Assembly (NCBI GenBank): GCA_934667475.1
Contig: CAKUMB010000001.1
Location: 434,001-498,000, forward strand
Direction of reading: 5' to 3'
DNA: 64,000 bases
Source of the DNA: an uncultured Muribaculaceae bacterium
GTDB taxonomy: Bacteria; Bacteroidota; Bacteroidia; Bacteroidales; Muribaculaceae
A model generated the notes under the pieces. That model did no database searches, was not told where the DNA came from, and saw nothing but the letters and a program-made list of their open reading frames with translations. A program made the position numbers and the translations under genes. This document shows positions 9,303 to 17,087 of this stretch, in pieces (the first letter of the stretch is position 1; every line of letters begins with the position of its first letter).

Positions 9303-9430
9303 CTAATTTTTCGCTGCATATGGGTTTAGTCTTTTCAAACAAAAAATGTTCCAAAAGTCGCACCATGAATTAAAAAAACAAAATTCAGGCGAAAAATTGG
9401 CCCAAATGCGAATATCTAAGTGTGCTTTGT

Positions 9431-10129
9431 TCAATGGCTCACGCCCCAGTGCGGATTTTTCACAAAGTGCATCTCGTGCAATATTTGCTGGCGGCGGCGC
9501 TTCATGTAGGCGCTTGGCGCGGCCGAGTTGAATCGCAGCGGGTTGGGCAGCGTGGCCGCTATCAGCGCGGCCTGGCTGCGCGTGAGCAGCGAGGCTCGGG
9601 TGCCGAAGTGGTCGTGCGCCACGGCCTGCACGCCATATATGCCGCGCCCCATCTCTATGCTGTTGAGGTACACCTCCATTATGCGCTCCTTGCCCCATAT
9701 GCGCTCAATCAGCACTGTGAAGTAGGCCTCAAAGCCCTTGCGAATCCAGCTGTGGCCCGGCCACAGAAACACGTTTTTGGCCGTTTGCTGCGATATGGTG
9801 CTGGCTCCGCGCTGGCGTCCGCCGCGCATGGCGGTGAGCTGGGCCTCATATATTTGCTCGAAGTCAAATCCGTCGTGCTTCAGGAAGTTTGCGTCCTCGC
9901 TTGCCATCACGGCAAGCGGCATGTTGGCCGATATGCTTTCAATTGGCGTCCACTTGTGGTGCAGCTTAATCTCGTCACCGTCGGCCACCTGCTCTATGCA
10001 GCGTATCAGCATCAGCGGCGTGTAGTACACCGGCACCCACTTCAGTATCACCACGCTCATAATGGTCGAGGTGAAGAAGAAAATGAGCACGTTTCTGAAT
10101 ATGCGTGTTATGGGGCTGTGCCAAGTCAT
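9431..10129 (-). CDS. mtgA: Monofunctional biosynthetic peptidoglycan transglycosylase
   Basis: A 232-residue GT51 enzyme that polymerizes lipid II into glycan strands at the outer face of the inner membrane, with no transpeptidase domain. One membrane anchor spans residues 12-32. The GT51 motifs are intact: MASEDANFLKHDGFD (first catalytic Glu78), GASTISQQ, KNVFLW, and ERIMEVYLNSIEMG (second Glu152). Length is normal for MtgA. It is transcribed alone from a near-perfect promoter that contains a palindrome. Confidence 0.95.
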   Translation of the reverse strand: MTWHSPITRIFRNVLIFFFTSTIMSVVILKWVPVYYTPLMLIRCIEQVADGDEIKLHHKWTPIESISANMPLAVMASEDANFLKHDGFDFEQIYEAQLTAMRGGRQRGASTISQQTAKNVFLWPGHSWIRKGFEAYFTVLIERIWGKERIMEVYLNSIEMGRGIYGVQAVAHDHFGTRASLLTRSQAALIAATLPNPLRFNSAAPSAYMKRRRQQILHEMHFVKNPHWGVSH

Positions 10130-10163
10130 GACGTCTGTTCCTATATATTATATAATGCGTGTG

Positions 10164-10195
10164 CAAAGGTAATGCGTTTGCGCCTAAAGTGCAAA
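10164..10195 (-). promoter_or_regulatory. Promoter of mtgA (TTTG-20-TACCTTTG)
   Basis: On the minus strand, TTTG (10192-10195) is followed after exactly 20 bases by TACCTTTG (10164-10171), an exact match to the Bacteroidetes consensus. The expected start of transcription leaves a leader of about 30 nt. Confidence 0.75.
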
Positions 10196-10200
10196 CGCAT
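10172..10200. repeat. 10-bp perfect inverted repeat in the mtgA promoter spacer
   Basis: ATGCGTTTGC at 10172-10181 and its complement GCAAACGCAT at 10191-10200 flank nine bases. The repeat covers the -33 TTTG and abuts the -7 box. It has no T-run after it, so an operator is likelier than a terminator, although it could also end transcription from the gene upstream. Confidence 0.5.
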
Positions 10201-10231
10201 CACCCCTGCCTGGCTTTGCTCATGCTGTGCT

Positions 10232-11422
10232 TCACTTGCCCAGTTCGGCCACGGCGCTGGCAATCCGGCTCATCACGTCGGCAATCACACTGCGCGGGGC
10301 GGCCACGTTGAGGCGGGCGTGCATTTCACCGCCGCAGCCAAACATCTCGCCGTCGTTCATGGCCACGTGGGCGTGGTGCAAGGTGAGGTCGAGCAGCTGC
10401 TCGTGGCTGAGACCCAGCTGTCCGAAGTCGAGCCACACCAGGTAGCTGGCCTGCGGTTTTAGCACGCGCACCTGTGGAATGTGGCGCGCGCAGTAGTCGG
10501 CCACAAAGTCGATGTTGCCCTCTATGTATGCCAGGGCCTCGTCGAGCCATTCGCGGCCGTTGCGGTAGGCTGCCTCGGCGGCAAGCGTGGCGGTGAGGTT
10601 GGGCTCATTTAGCTCGTTGGCCGAGAGCCATTGGTAGAATGGCACCCGCAGCTCGGCGTTTTTCACCACGCACCACGATGTGCGGAATCCGGCTATGTTG
10701 AATGTCTTGGTTGGGGCACCGAAGGCAATGGTCACCGCGGCCGCGTCGTCGCTCACTATGGGCATGGGGTGGTGCCTGCGCCCGCCCAGCATGAGGTCGC
10801 CGTGAATTTCGTCGCTTATCACCTTCACCCCATAGCGCCGCGCCAGCGTGGCCACGCTGCGCAGTGTCTCCACCGGCCACGCTATGCCCATGGGGTTGTG
10901 CGGGTTGCACACTATCATCATGGCGGGGCGCTGTTCGCTGAATATGCGCTCAAGCCCCTCAAGGTCCATTTGGCATGTGCCGTCGGCGCAGTGCAGCAGC
11001 TTGTTGTTGGCCACCAGGCGGCCGTTGTCGGTGATGACCCGGCGGAACGGGTGGTACACCGGCTCCTGAATCACAATGCGGTCGCCCGGGCGGGTGAAGA
11101 AGTTGATGGCAAGGGCCACTCCGGTCACCACTCCGGGAATGAAAGTGAGCTCGTGGCGTGCAATTTCAAAGCCGTTGCGGCTGCGCTGCCAGTCGATTAT
11201 AGACTGCCAGTAGCTGTCTGAGGCCACGGTGTAGCCGTAAATGCGGTGGTCGGCCATGCGCCGTGTCAGCGCCTCGGTTATTGCCGGACACACCTCAAAG
11301 TCCATGTCGGCAATCCAGGCCGGAATCACGTCGGTGCAGCCGAATTCGGGTTTAAGCATCTCGAGTTTCACCGCCCCTGTGCCGCGGCGGTCAACGATTT
11401 TGTCGAAGTCAAACTTTGCCAT
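10232..11422 (-). CDS. PatB/MalY-type PLP-dependent C-S lyase / aminotransferase
   Basis: A 396-residue fold-type I PLP enzyme of the MalY/PatB group, which usually cleaves the C-S bond of cystathionine or cysteine conjugates (beta-lyase). The start at 11422 (MAKFDFD) matches the family's N-terminus; nine more codons are open upstream. Visible motifs: IPAWIADMDF near residues 33-42, CNPHNPMG at 172-179, SDEIHGDL at 203-210, and the PLP lysine Lys239 in APTKTFNIAG. Cytoplasmic. Single-gene unit with a minus-strand TATATTTG box at 11505-11512. The exact substrate is not predictable. Confidence 0.88.
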   Translation of the reverse strand: MAKFDFDKIVDRRGTGAVKLEMLKPEFGCTDVIPAWIADMDFEVCPAITEALTRRMADHRIYGYTVASDSYWQSIIDWQRSRNGFEIARHELTFIPGVVTGVALAINFFTRPGDRIVIQEPVYHPFRRVITDNGRLVANNKLLHCADGTCQMDLEGLERIFSEQRPAMMIVCNPHNPMGIAWPVETLRSVATLARRYGVKVISDEIHGDLMLGGRRHHPMPIVSDDAAAVTIAFGAPTKTFNIAGFRTSWCVVKNAELRVPFYQWLSANELNEPNLTATLAAEAAYRNGREWLDEALAYIEGNIDFVADYCARHIPQVRVLKPQASYLVWLDFGQLGLSHEQLLDLTLHHAHVAMNDGEMFGCGGEMHARLNVAAPRSVIADVMSRIASAVAELGK

Positions 11423-11504
11423 ACTCTTAGTTGTTTTATGTTTGTGCAAGCCCGGCGGGCGGCTGCGTGTGGCCGCCCGTGTGACTTTGGGTTTAGGATG
11501 ATGG

Positions 11505-11512
11505 CAAATATA
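11505..11512 (-). promoter_or_regulatory. -7 box (TATATTTG) of the PatB/MalY-type gene
   Basis: The minus strand reads TATATTTG, with ATTG 19 bases upstream (one mismatch to TTTG). The leader to the start at 11422 would be about 75 nt. Confidence 0.45.
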
Positions 11513-11638
11513 GCCAATAATTCGCCAACTGCAATGCTGCCGCGCCGTTTTTTAGGCACAACCGCCAGTTTTGGTATGCATCCCGCCTGTGGTGTCGCAG
11601 CCGTGAAAAAACTTTTTTGGCAAAAAAAACGGCCAGCG

Positions 11639-11670
11639 CTTGCATAATTCACAAATTGGCAGTACCTTTG
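11639..11670 (+). promoter_or_regulatory. Promoter of tRNA-Lys (CTTG-20-TACCTTTG)
   Basis: CTTG (11639-11642) and TACCTTTG (11663-11670) are 20 bases apart. The tRNA 5' end at 11688 is 17 bases after the -7 box, as expected for a tRNA transcription unit. Confidence 0.7.
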
Positions 11671-11687
11671 CAACGCTTTTTAGAGGA

Positions 11688-11763
11688 GATTCGCTAGCTC
11701 AGCTGGTAGAGCACAACACTTTTAATGTTGGGGTCTTGGGTTCGAGCCCCAAGCGGATCACCA
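11688..11763 (+). tRNA. tRNA-Lys (anticodon TTT)
   Basis: A 76-base cloverleaf. The acceptor stem GATTCGC pairs with GCGGATC (one G-T pair), then discriminator A and an encoded CCA at 11761-11763. The anticodon stem CAACA/TGTTG closes loop CTTTTAA with anticodon TTT at 11721-11723, exactly 34-36 in tRNA numbering. The T arm has GGTTCGAGCC. A terminator follows 10 bases later. Confidence 0.97.
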
Positions 11764-11772
11764 AACTTGAGG

Positions 11773-11806
11773 GAGTTGCAGGCCATTGGCCTGCAACTCT
11801 TTTTTT
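11773..11806 (+). terminator. Rho-independent terminator of tRNA-Lys
   Basis: A perfect 12-bp stem (11773-11784 with 11788-11799), a three-base loop and a run of seven T. It lies just after the tRNA and separates it from pyrH. Confidence 0.93.
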
Positions 11807-11831
11807 GTGCGCGGCCCTTTGCCGCGCGCCA

Positions 11832-11863
11832 TTTGTGAAAGTCGGCAAAAACGCCTAATTTTG
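11832..11863 (+). promoter_or_regulatory. Promoter of pyrH (TTTG-20-TAATTTTG)
   Basis: TTTG at 11832-11835 and TAATTTTG at 11856-11863 have the ideal 20-base spacing. The leader to the ATG at 11901 is about 30 nt. Confidence 0.78.
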
Positions 11864-11900
11864 TGCAGATATACATAACACAACTACACATATTGCAAAT

Positions 11901-12617
11901 ATGGAAAACAGATTCAAACGTATACTGCTTAAGCTCAGCGGCGAGTCGCTGATGGGCGGGCAGGGCTATGGCATCGACCCGCAGCGCGTGGCCGACTATG
12001 CCGACCAGATTAAGGAAATTGTGCAACGCGGTGTGCAGGTGGCCATTGTGATTGGCGGCGGCAACATATTCCGCGGCCTCTCGGGCGCCACCAAGGGTGT
12101 GGACCGCGTGAAGGGCGACCAAATGGGCATGCTGGCCACGGTCATCAACTCTCTGGCCCTGTCGTCGGCCCTCGAGGCGCGCGGCCAGGAGGCACAGGTG
12201 TTCACCGCCATAGGCATGTTCCCCATCGGAGAGCAATACAGCAAGTGGCGTGCTATCGAGGCTATGAAGGCCGGCAAGGTGGCCATCATGTCGTGTGGCA
12301 CGGGCAATCCTTTCTTTACCACCGACACAGGCAGCACCCTGCGCGGCATCGAGGTGGAGGCCGATGTTATGCTCAAGGGCACGCGCGTCGACGGCATATA
12401 CACCGCCGACCCCGAGAAAGACCCCACTGCCACCAAATTCGATAAAATCACCTACGACGAAATCTACAGCCGCGGCCTCAAGGTGATGGATCTCACAGCC
12501 ACGGTGATGGCTAAGGAAAACCATCTGCCCATATATGTGTTCAATATGGACGTGAAGGGCAATCTGCGCAAGGTCATCGACGGCGAGCCCATTGGCACGC
12601 TTGTGTATGAGGGCTGA
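11901..12617 (+). CDS. pyrH: UMP kinase
   Basis: A 238-residue bacterial UMP kinase of the amino-acid-kinase fold that makes UDP from UMP and ATP in pyrimidine nucleotide synthesis; cytoplasmic hexamer. Motifs: LKLSGESLMG (residues 10-19), VIGGGNIFRG (50-59), CGTGNPFFTTD (phosphate and UMP contacts, about 132-142) and DGIYTADPEKDP near 165. Length is typical. Many bacteria have frr directly after pyrH, but here the gene is monocistronic with its own promoter and terminator. Confidence 0.97.
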   Translation: MENRFKRILLKLSGESLMGGQGYGIDPQRVADYADQIKEIVQRGVQVAIVIGGGNIFRGLSGATKGVDRVKGDQMGMLATVINSLALSSALEARGQEAQVFTAIGMFPIGEQYSKWRAIEAMKAGKVAIMSCGTGNPFFTTDTGSTLRGIEVEADVMLKGTRVDGIYTADPEKDPTATKFDKITYDEIYSRGLKVMDLTATVMAKENHLPIYVFNMDVKGNLRKVIDGEPIGTLVYEG

Positions 12618-12650
12618 TATTATATAGGCCAACTCCACGATAAGGAATAA

Positions 12651-12697
12651 ACAGTGCAGGCCACAGAAGCAACACTTGCCTCTGTGGCCTGCACTGT
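12651..12697. terminator. Bidirectional terminator between pyrH and a convergent membrane gene
   Basis: A 17-bp perfect stem (12651-12667 with 12681-12697) with a 13-base loop lies between two convergent genes. T-rich bases are weak on either side, but the position and stem strength support a shared transcription end. Confidence 0.65.
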
Positions 12698-12717
12698 GTG
12701 TGTTGCATAGCCAGCGG

Positions 12718-14124
12718 TCACGCCACGCGCGAGCACACAGCCAGCGCTGCGCCCAGCACCACGGCAAACGCCGCCATCCAGCCCAGCAGCGTCTTTCGCT
12801 GCCGGCCCTCCACTGCCCTGCACATCACATAGGTGGCAAGGGTGGCCATAAGCGGCTCGAATGGCAGCACATATCGGCTAATCGAGCCCGCTGTGATGTA
12901 GGCAATGGCGGCGTAGCTGGCTGCCAGCCACCAGGCCCAAAGGCCCAGATTGTCGCGCTTGCGCCACGACACGGCCACAAAATAGAATATGGCCATAGCC
13001 CCCACAGCATACCACCCGTAGGACAGCCTCGGCAGCACGGTGTCGACGCTCGCCACGGCGCTTTTTAGCCACGGAAACGGTATGATGAACTGCACCGCCA
13101 GCGTCAGGGGCAGCATGGCCGCGCGCAGCAGTTTGGGGTAGTTGAAGTAGTCGCCTATCAGGCGCAGATAGGGCGCCTGCGCGCCGTCGTTGATGTATGC
13201 CTCGCGCATTTCGTTGCCGCCGTTCACTATTATCACGTGCCGCTCCACCGAGTAGTAGGCAAAGTGGTTGCCCACGGCCATCAGCACTGCGGCCACCACG
13301 GCAAGGGCGGCCGCGGTGCGCCATTGGCTGCGCGCGTTGCCGGCCCACATCATAGCCACGCCCATAATCACAAAGTAGAGGTAGGTGGTGCGCCCGAAGG
13401 CCAGAATCACGCACGCCAGTGCGAAGGCCCACCAGTCGGCACCGGTGAAGCGGTCGCCGCGGCGCAGTCCTGCCAGCGCATATCCCACCATTCCTATCGA
13501 CAAATACACCATGGCCTCCTTTTGTATGCGTATGCCCTGCGACACAAAGTAGGCCAGCACCCCGGTCATGGCCATGGCCACAACGGCCACCGTTGGGCCG
13601 CTTGCGCTCACGCGCCCGTCAAGCATGCGCCGGGCCACCGCGCCGGCCGTCACCACAGCCGCCAGCACAAAGGCCGCGTTCATGGCCATGGGCCACACTA
13701 CGCTCACACCCAGCAGGCTCCACAGCCCCATCATCAGCACGGGCAGCCCGGGAAACATCACGGGCAGGTTTTGGCCGCTGCCGTCGAAGTGATAGAGAGC
13801 CCACTCATAGTAGTGGCTGTCGTCGGCGCGCAGCACTGGGTGTGCCAGTGTGCCGCCCGAGTGTAGTGTCCAGTCCCAAATGTTATATATCGAGCAGCCG
13901 GCCACCACCACCGATATGGCCAGTAGCGTCCACATGCCGCAGCGGGTGGCCCAACTGCGGCTGGCATAGGTCCACATGGGCAGTGCGCAGGCCACGGTCA
14001 TGGCCAGGGTGATTTTGCAGCCGTCGGCCAGGCCGAATTGTGCGCAGGCGGCTGTCAGGCCCGCGGCCACAGCCACGGCAGCCGCCATGGCCAATGCGTG
14101 CCTGCCTTGCAGTGCTGAGTTCAT
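12718..14124 (-). CDS. Polytopic integral membrane protein, unknown function
   Basis: A 468-residue inner-membrane protein with about ten hydrophobic spans from residue 10 to the end. A conserved-looking polar stretch LRADDSHYYEWALYHFDGSG follows the first three spans (near residues 97-116). An acidic pair after the first spans and many later helices resemble membrane glycosyltransferases of the GT-C kind (mannosyltransferase / ArnT-like), but no family signature is certain. High Ala and Val content. It is a single gene, convergent with pyrH. I do not recognize a named family. Confidence 0.75.
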   Translation of the reverse strand: MNSALQGRHALAMAAAVAVAAGLTAACAQFGLADGCKITLAMTVACALPMWTYASRSWATRCGMWTLLAISVVVAGCSIYNIWDWTLHSGGTLAHPVLRADDSHYYEWALYHFDGSGQNLPVMFPGLPVLMMGLWSLLGVSVVWPMAMNAAFVLAAVVTAGAVARRMLDGRVSASGPTVAVVAMAMTGVLAYFVSQGIRIQKEAMVYLSIGMVGYALAGLRRGDRFTGADWWAFALACVILAFGRTTYLYFVIMGVAMMWAGNARSQWRTAAALAVVAAVLMAVGNHFAYYSVERHVIIVNGGNEMREAYINDGAQAPYLRLIGDYFNYPKLLRAAMLPLTLAVQFIIPFPWLKSAVASVDTVLPRLSYGWYAVGAMAIFYFVAVSWRKRDNLGLWAWWLAASYAAIAYITAGSISRYVLPFEPLMATLATYVMCRAVEGRQRKTLLGWMAAFAVVLGAALAVCSRVA

Positions 14125-14180
14125 ATTCGCTTTATTTTTTTATTGTTGGCATAAAGATAAGCATTAGCGGCCACAAATCT

Positions 14181-14855
14181 ATGTTTAAAAGCAGTATTTG
14201 TAAAATGGAACAATTTTTACGATGTTTCGACCAATGCAGACGCGTGCATCTCGCAGGGGCGTGTGGCCATGCTTAACATTGTCGATGCCCTGGTGTCGGG
14301 CGATGTGCGTTGCAGCGGTCCGTTGAGCGGATTTGCCGATGTGCGCAGTCTTAAGGCCGTGAGCGACGAGGGTGGAACCGGCGTGATAGCCGAAGACCAC
14401 AACGGCCGCGAAACGATGGTCGAGGAGTTCGACGCCGCTGGTTACTACTACGTCGATGACTTTGAGATTCACCTCAGCCGCGACTGGAAAGTGCGGTTTC
14501 GCAACAGCGACGGCATTGACATGAGCGGCTCATTCAGTTCAATCAGCGCAGAGCATGGCAACGCGTTCACTCACAAGGTGGTGACCACAATAGGCGGCAA
14601 AACCTATCGTTTCGACCTTACCCGCCGTTCCGACACGGGCCGGTGCACCGTCACGCTGCACACGGGCGACGACCTGCAGCCTTTTGAACATTTGTCAATG
14701 TTGTCCAAAATAAATATAAATGTGGGAGTAGCGCCAATCTTGTCGAATCGCTCATGTCGAGCACGTTCACAAAAATAGAACTCGGCAAATGGATGGATAA
14801 GCCGTTTGCGTTTTTGCCCGAGCAGGAGAAAATGGGATGTGTGGGCCACAAATAG
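14181..14855 (+). pseudogene. Frameshifted gene of unknown function (two reading-frame breaks)
   Basis: The ATG at 14181 opens M-F-K-S-S-I-C-K-M-E-Q-F. Reading then makes sense only if one T is removed from the T5 run at 14214-14218: the next frame continues YDVSTNADACISQGRVAM without a stop to 14778. A second break lies between about 14688 and 14745, where the frame ending at the TAG of 14853-14855 takes over (SSTFTKIELGKWMDKPF). Codon use matches neighbouring genes in each piece. Joined, the protein would be about 225 residues, acidic in its middle, with no signal peptide and no recognized family. The breaks could be true decay or sequence errors. The longest intact piece runs from GTG 14263 or ATG 14269 to 14778. 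Confidence 0.6.
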
Positions 14856-14938
14856 ACTTTTTTTTGGGGGGAGTTCCCTTACAGCCACACTTTCTCCATG
14901 CCCGTAATTTATTTAGGACAATATTGAGTGAAGTCTGG

Positions 14939-17035
14939 CTATTCGTTGGGCAGCGGAGTCTCATCGGCCGGAGCCTCGGTCACGGCGGGCTTCACGTCGT
15001 CGGGATAGCTGATGCGCGGGTGGTAGAGCGTGCGCAGCATCTCCACTATGGTGTGCTTGGCTATGCCTATGTCGCGGAAACTTATGGGGGCTTCCGACAG
15101 CAGCCCGTCGGCCACCTGGTTGTCAATCACCTTGTCCACGATGGCCGTGATGTTTTTCTCGTTGGGCTCGGCCAGACTCTTGGCGGCAGCCTCACAAGCG
15201 TCGCACATCATCAGAATGGCCGTCTCCTTGCTTTGCGGATTGGGGCCGGGATAGGTGAACGGGGCCGGGTCGACCTTGCCGTCGGGCGCCGCTTTGCAGG
15301 CCATGGTGTAGAAGTAGCGCGCGCGGCCATTGCCGTGGTGCTGCGCTATGGCGTCTTTTATCACCTGTGGCAGGTCGTATTGCGCGGCCAGTTTCAGACC
15401 GCTGCTCACATGGGCTATCACTATTTCGGCGCTTTGCTCGGGGCTGAGGCCGATGTGTGGATTCACGCTCATTTGGTTTTCGGTGAAGAAAGCGGGGTTT
15501 TGCGTCTTGCCTATGTCGTGATACAGCGCCCCGGCGCGCACCTGCTGCATGTTGGCCCCTATGCGGTGGGCCACCTCGGTGGCGAGGTTGGCCACTTGGA
15601 ATGAGTGCTGGAATGTGCCGGGGCAGCGCTCCGACAGCATGCGCAGTGCGGGCGAGTTGCTGTCCGACAGCTCCACCAGCGTCAGCGACGATGTGAACCC
15701 AAACAGCTTCTCTTCAAGGAATACCACCGTGTAGGCAAACGACAGTACCACGCTGTTGATGGCAAAATACAGGAAAAAGTGCCAGTCGCTCACCGAGGCC
15801 ATGTCGTTGCGCGCCATGCACAGGGCGCAGAATGCGGCCGAATAGGCGGCAAAAATGAAGAATGCGCACTGCACCAGCTGCGAGCGGCGCAGCAGCCCCT
15901 TCATCGATGCTATGGCTATGCTGCCGGCCAGGAACTGCATAAACAGGAACTCGGCCTGGCGGTCGGGAATAGCCAGCGAGCAGATGAACATGGTCACCAA
16001 GTGGGTGAAGAAGCCTATGCGGGTGTCGGTGAATGTGGTGGCCACTATTGGCATCAGCGCAAACGGCATCACATACAGGTAGTTCGACCTGAATTTGGCC
16101 ACAAGAAACGCCAGCATCACAAACGCGGTGATGAGCGAAATCAGGAACGTCATGCGGCGCGTGTCGTCAAATGTGCGCGGTCTCACCAGTCGCATAAACA
16201 GGTAGAACACCACCATCATTGCGGCCACCAGCACCACATTGCCCGGCAGGGCGTAGTTGGTTTCCTTCACTTGCGTGCCCTTGCCGTTTTTCAGCGCGTC
16301 GCCATAGGCGTTGAGCAGGGCAAACTTGTGCTCGTCCACTATGTTGCCCGGGTATATTATGCTTTGTCCGGGCTGCAGTGTGCCAGTGGGGGCGGTGCGC
16401 ATCGAAAACTCTTCGTCGTATTTGCGGTTGGTCTCCACCGAGTCGTAGCTGAGGTTGGGCACGAGGTAGCCGTTAAGCGCCACGCGTGTCATGGCCTCGT
16501 GGCTGTCGGGGTCCGACAGCGTGTTGTAGATGCTCATGTAGGCGTCGCGCACCGACCGCATCGCGCTTGTCGATGTGGTGGTGGCAATGTTGTTGTCGTT
16601 AAGAATCAGCAGGTTCGACATCTTTCCGCTGCTAATGGTCTGGTAGGTGGCGTCGTCCACTATACCATCGGTGTAGGCTTTGCTCACGGCGGCTATGAGT
16701 CGCTGGCGCACCATGGGCTTCACATCGGCGCGTGCGTTGAGGGCGCGTGTCAGTGCCCCCACCTGGCTGCGGGCCGTGTTGTAGTCCACGTGATAATATC
16801 GGCCCATGTTGGCCTTGAGGCTGTCGGCCGTGCGCTTCAGTTCGCTGTCGGTGCGCGGAATGCCTATGCTTATCTTGGCCGTGAGCATGGGGTGCATCCA
16901 CGGCTTGCCCAACTCATACGACGGCAGTTCGTCGTTGCCCTTGTTGGGCAACAACGCCGACATAAGCGCTATCGAGCCCACAAGCAGCATCAGTGTCACC
17001 ACCACGCTGCGTTTCTGTTGCTTGTTGATAATCAT
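14939..17035 (-). CDS. 7TM-HD domain phosphohydrolase (PgpH-like cyclic-di-AMP phosphodiesterase)
   Basis: A 698-residue membrane enzyme. An N-terminal TM (15-33) leads to an extracytoplasmic 7TMR-HDED domain (about 40-280). A seven-helix membrane region follows (about 285-470), then a cytoplasmic HD domain (about 490-640) with HSFQVANLATEVA and the metal motif LYHDIGKT, plus later His in AHVSSG and QHHGNGRA. In family members this domain hydrolyses cyclic-di-AMP to pApA. The acidic C-terminus is low in complexity. It lies 52 nt after rel and is probably transcribed with it. Confidence 0.88.
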   Translation of the reverse strand: MIINKQQKRSVVVTLMLLVGSIALMSALLPNKGNDELPSYELGKPWMHPMLTAKISIGIPRTDSELKRTADSLKANMGRYYHVDYNTARSQVGALTRALNARADVKPMVRQRLIAAVSKAYTDGIVDDATYQTISSGKMSNLLILNDNNIATTTSTSAMRSVRDAYMSIYNTLSDPDSHEAMTRVALNGYLVPNLSYDSVETNRKYDEEFSMRTAPTGTLQPGQSIIYPGNIVDEHKFALLNAYGDALKNGKGTQVKETNYALPGNVVLVAAMMVVFYLFMRLVRPRTFDDTRRMTFLISLITAFVMLAFLVAKFRSNYLYVMPFALMPIVATTFTDTRIGFFTHLVTMFICSLAIPDRQAEFLFMQFLAGSIAIASMKGLLRRSQLVQCAFFIFAAYSAAFCALCMARNDMASVSDWHFFLYFAINSVVLSFAYTVVFLEEKLFGFTSSLTLVELSDSNSPALRMLSERCPGTFQHSFQVANLATEVAHRIGANMQQVRAGALYHDIGKTQNPAFFTENQMSVNPHIGLSPEQSAEIVIAHVSSGLKLAAQYDLPQVIKDAIAQHHGNGRARYFYTMACKAAPDGKVDPAPFTYPGPNPQSKETAILMMCDACEAAAKSLAEPNEKNITAIVDKVIDNQVADGLLSEAPISFRDIGIAKHTIVEMLRTLYHPRISYPDDVKPAVTEAPADETPLPNE

Positions 17036-17087
17036 AATATGCTATGTGTGTGATGCTTCAATCAAACCAATTGAGAGGGGGGCGGCG

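Larger units (their letters stand above)
9039..9430. other. Intergenic region carrying the efflux-operon control region
   Basis: This 392-base gap lies upstream of the efflux operon. It holds a minus-strand TAATTTTG box (9295-9302), a 14-base direct repeat CGCTGCATGGAGTG at 9180-9193 and 9263-9276, and a shortened third copy near 9312. No convincing gene is seen. The adjacent mtgA gene ends at its right border. Confidence 0.6.

Noticed and set aside
15605..17053. A 482-codon plus-strand open frame opposite the 7TM-HD gene
   Set aside because: Antisense shadow with no recognizable protein features.
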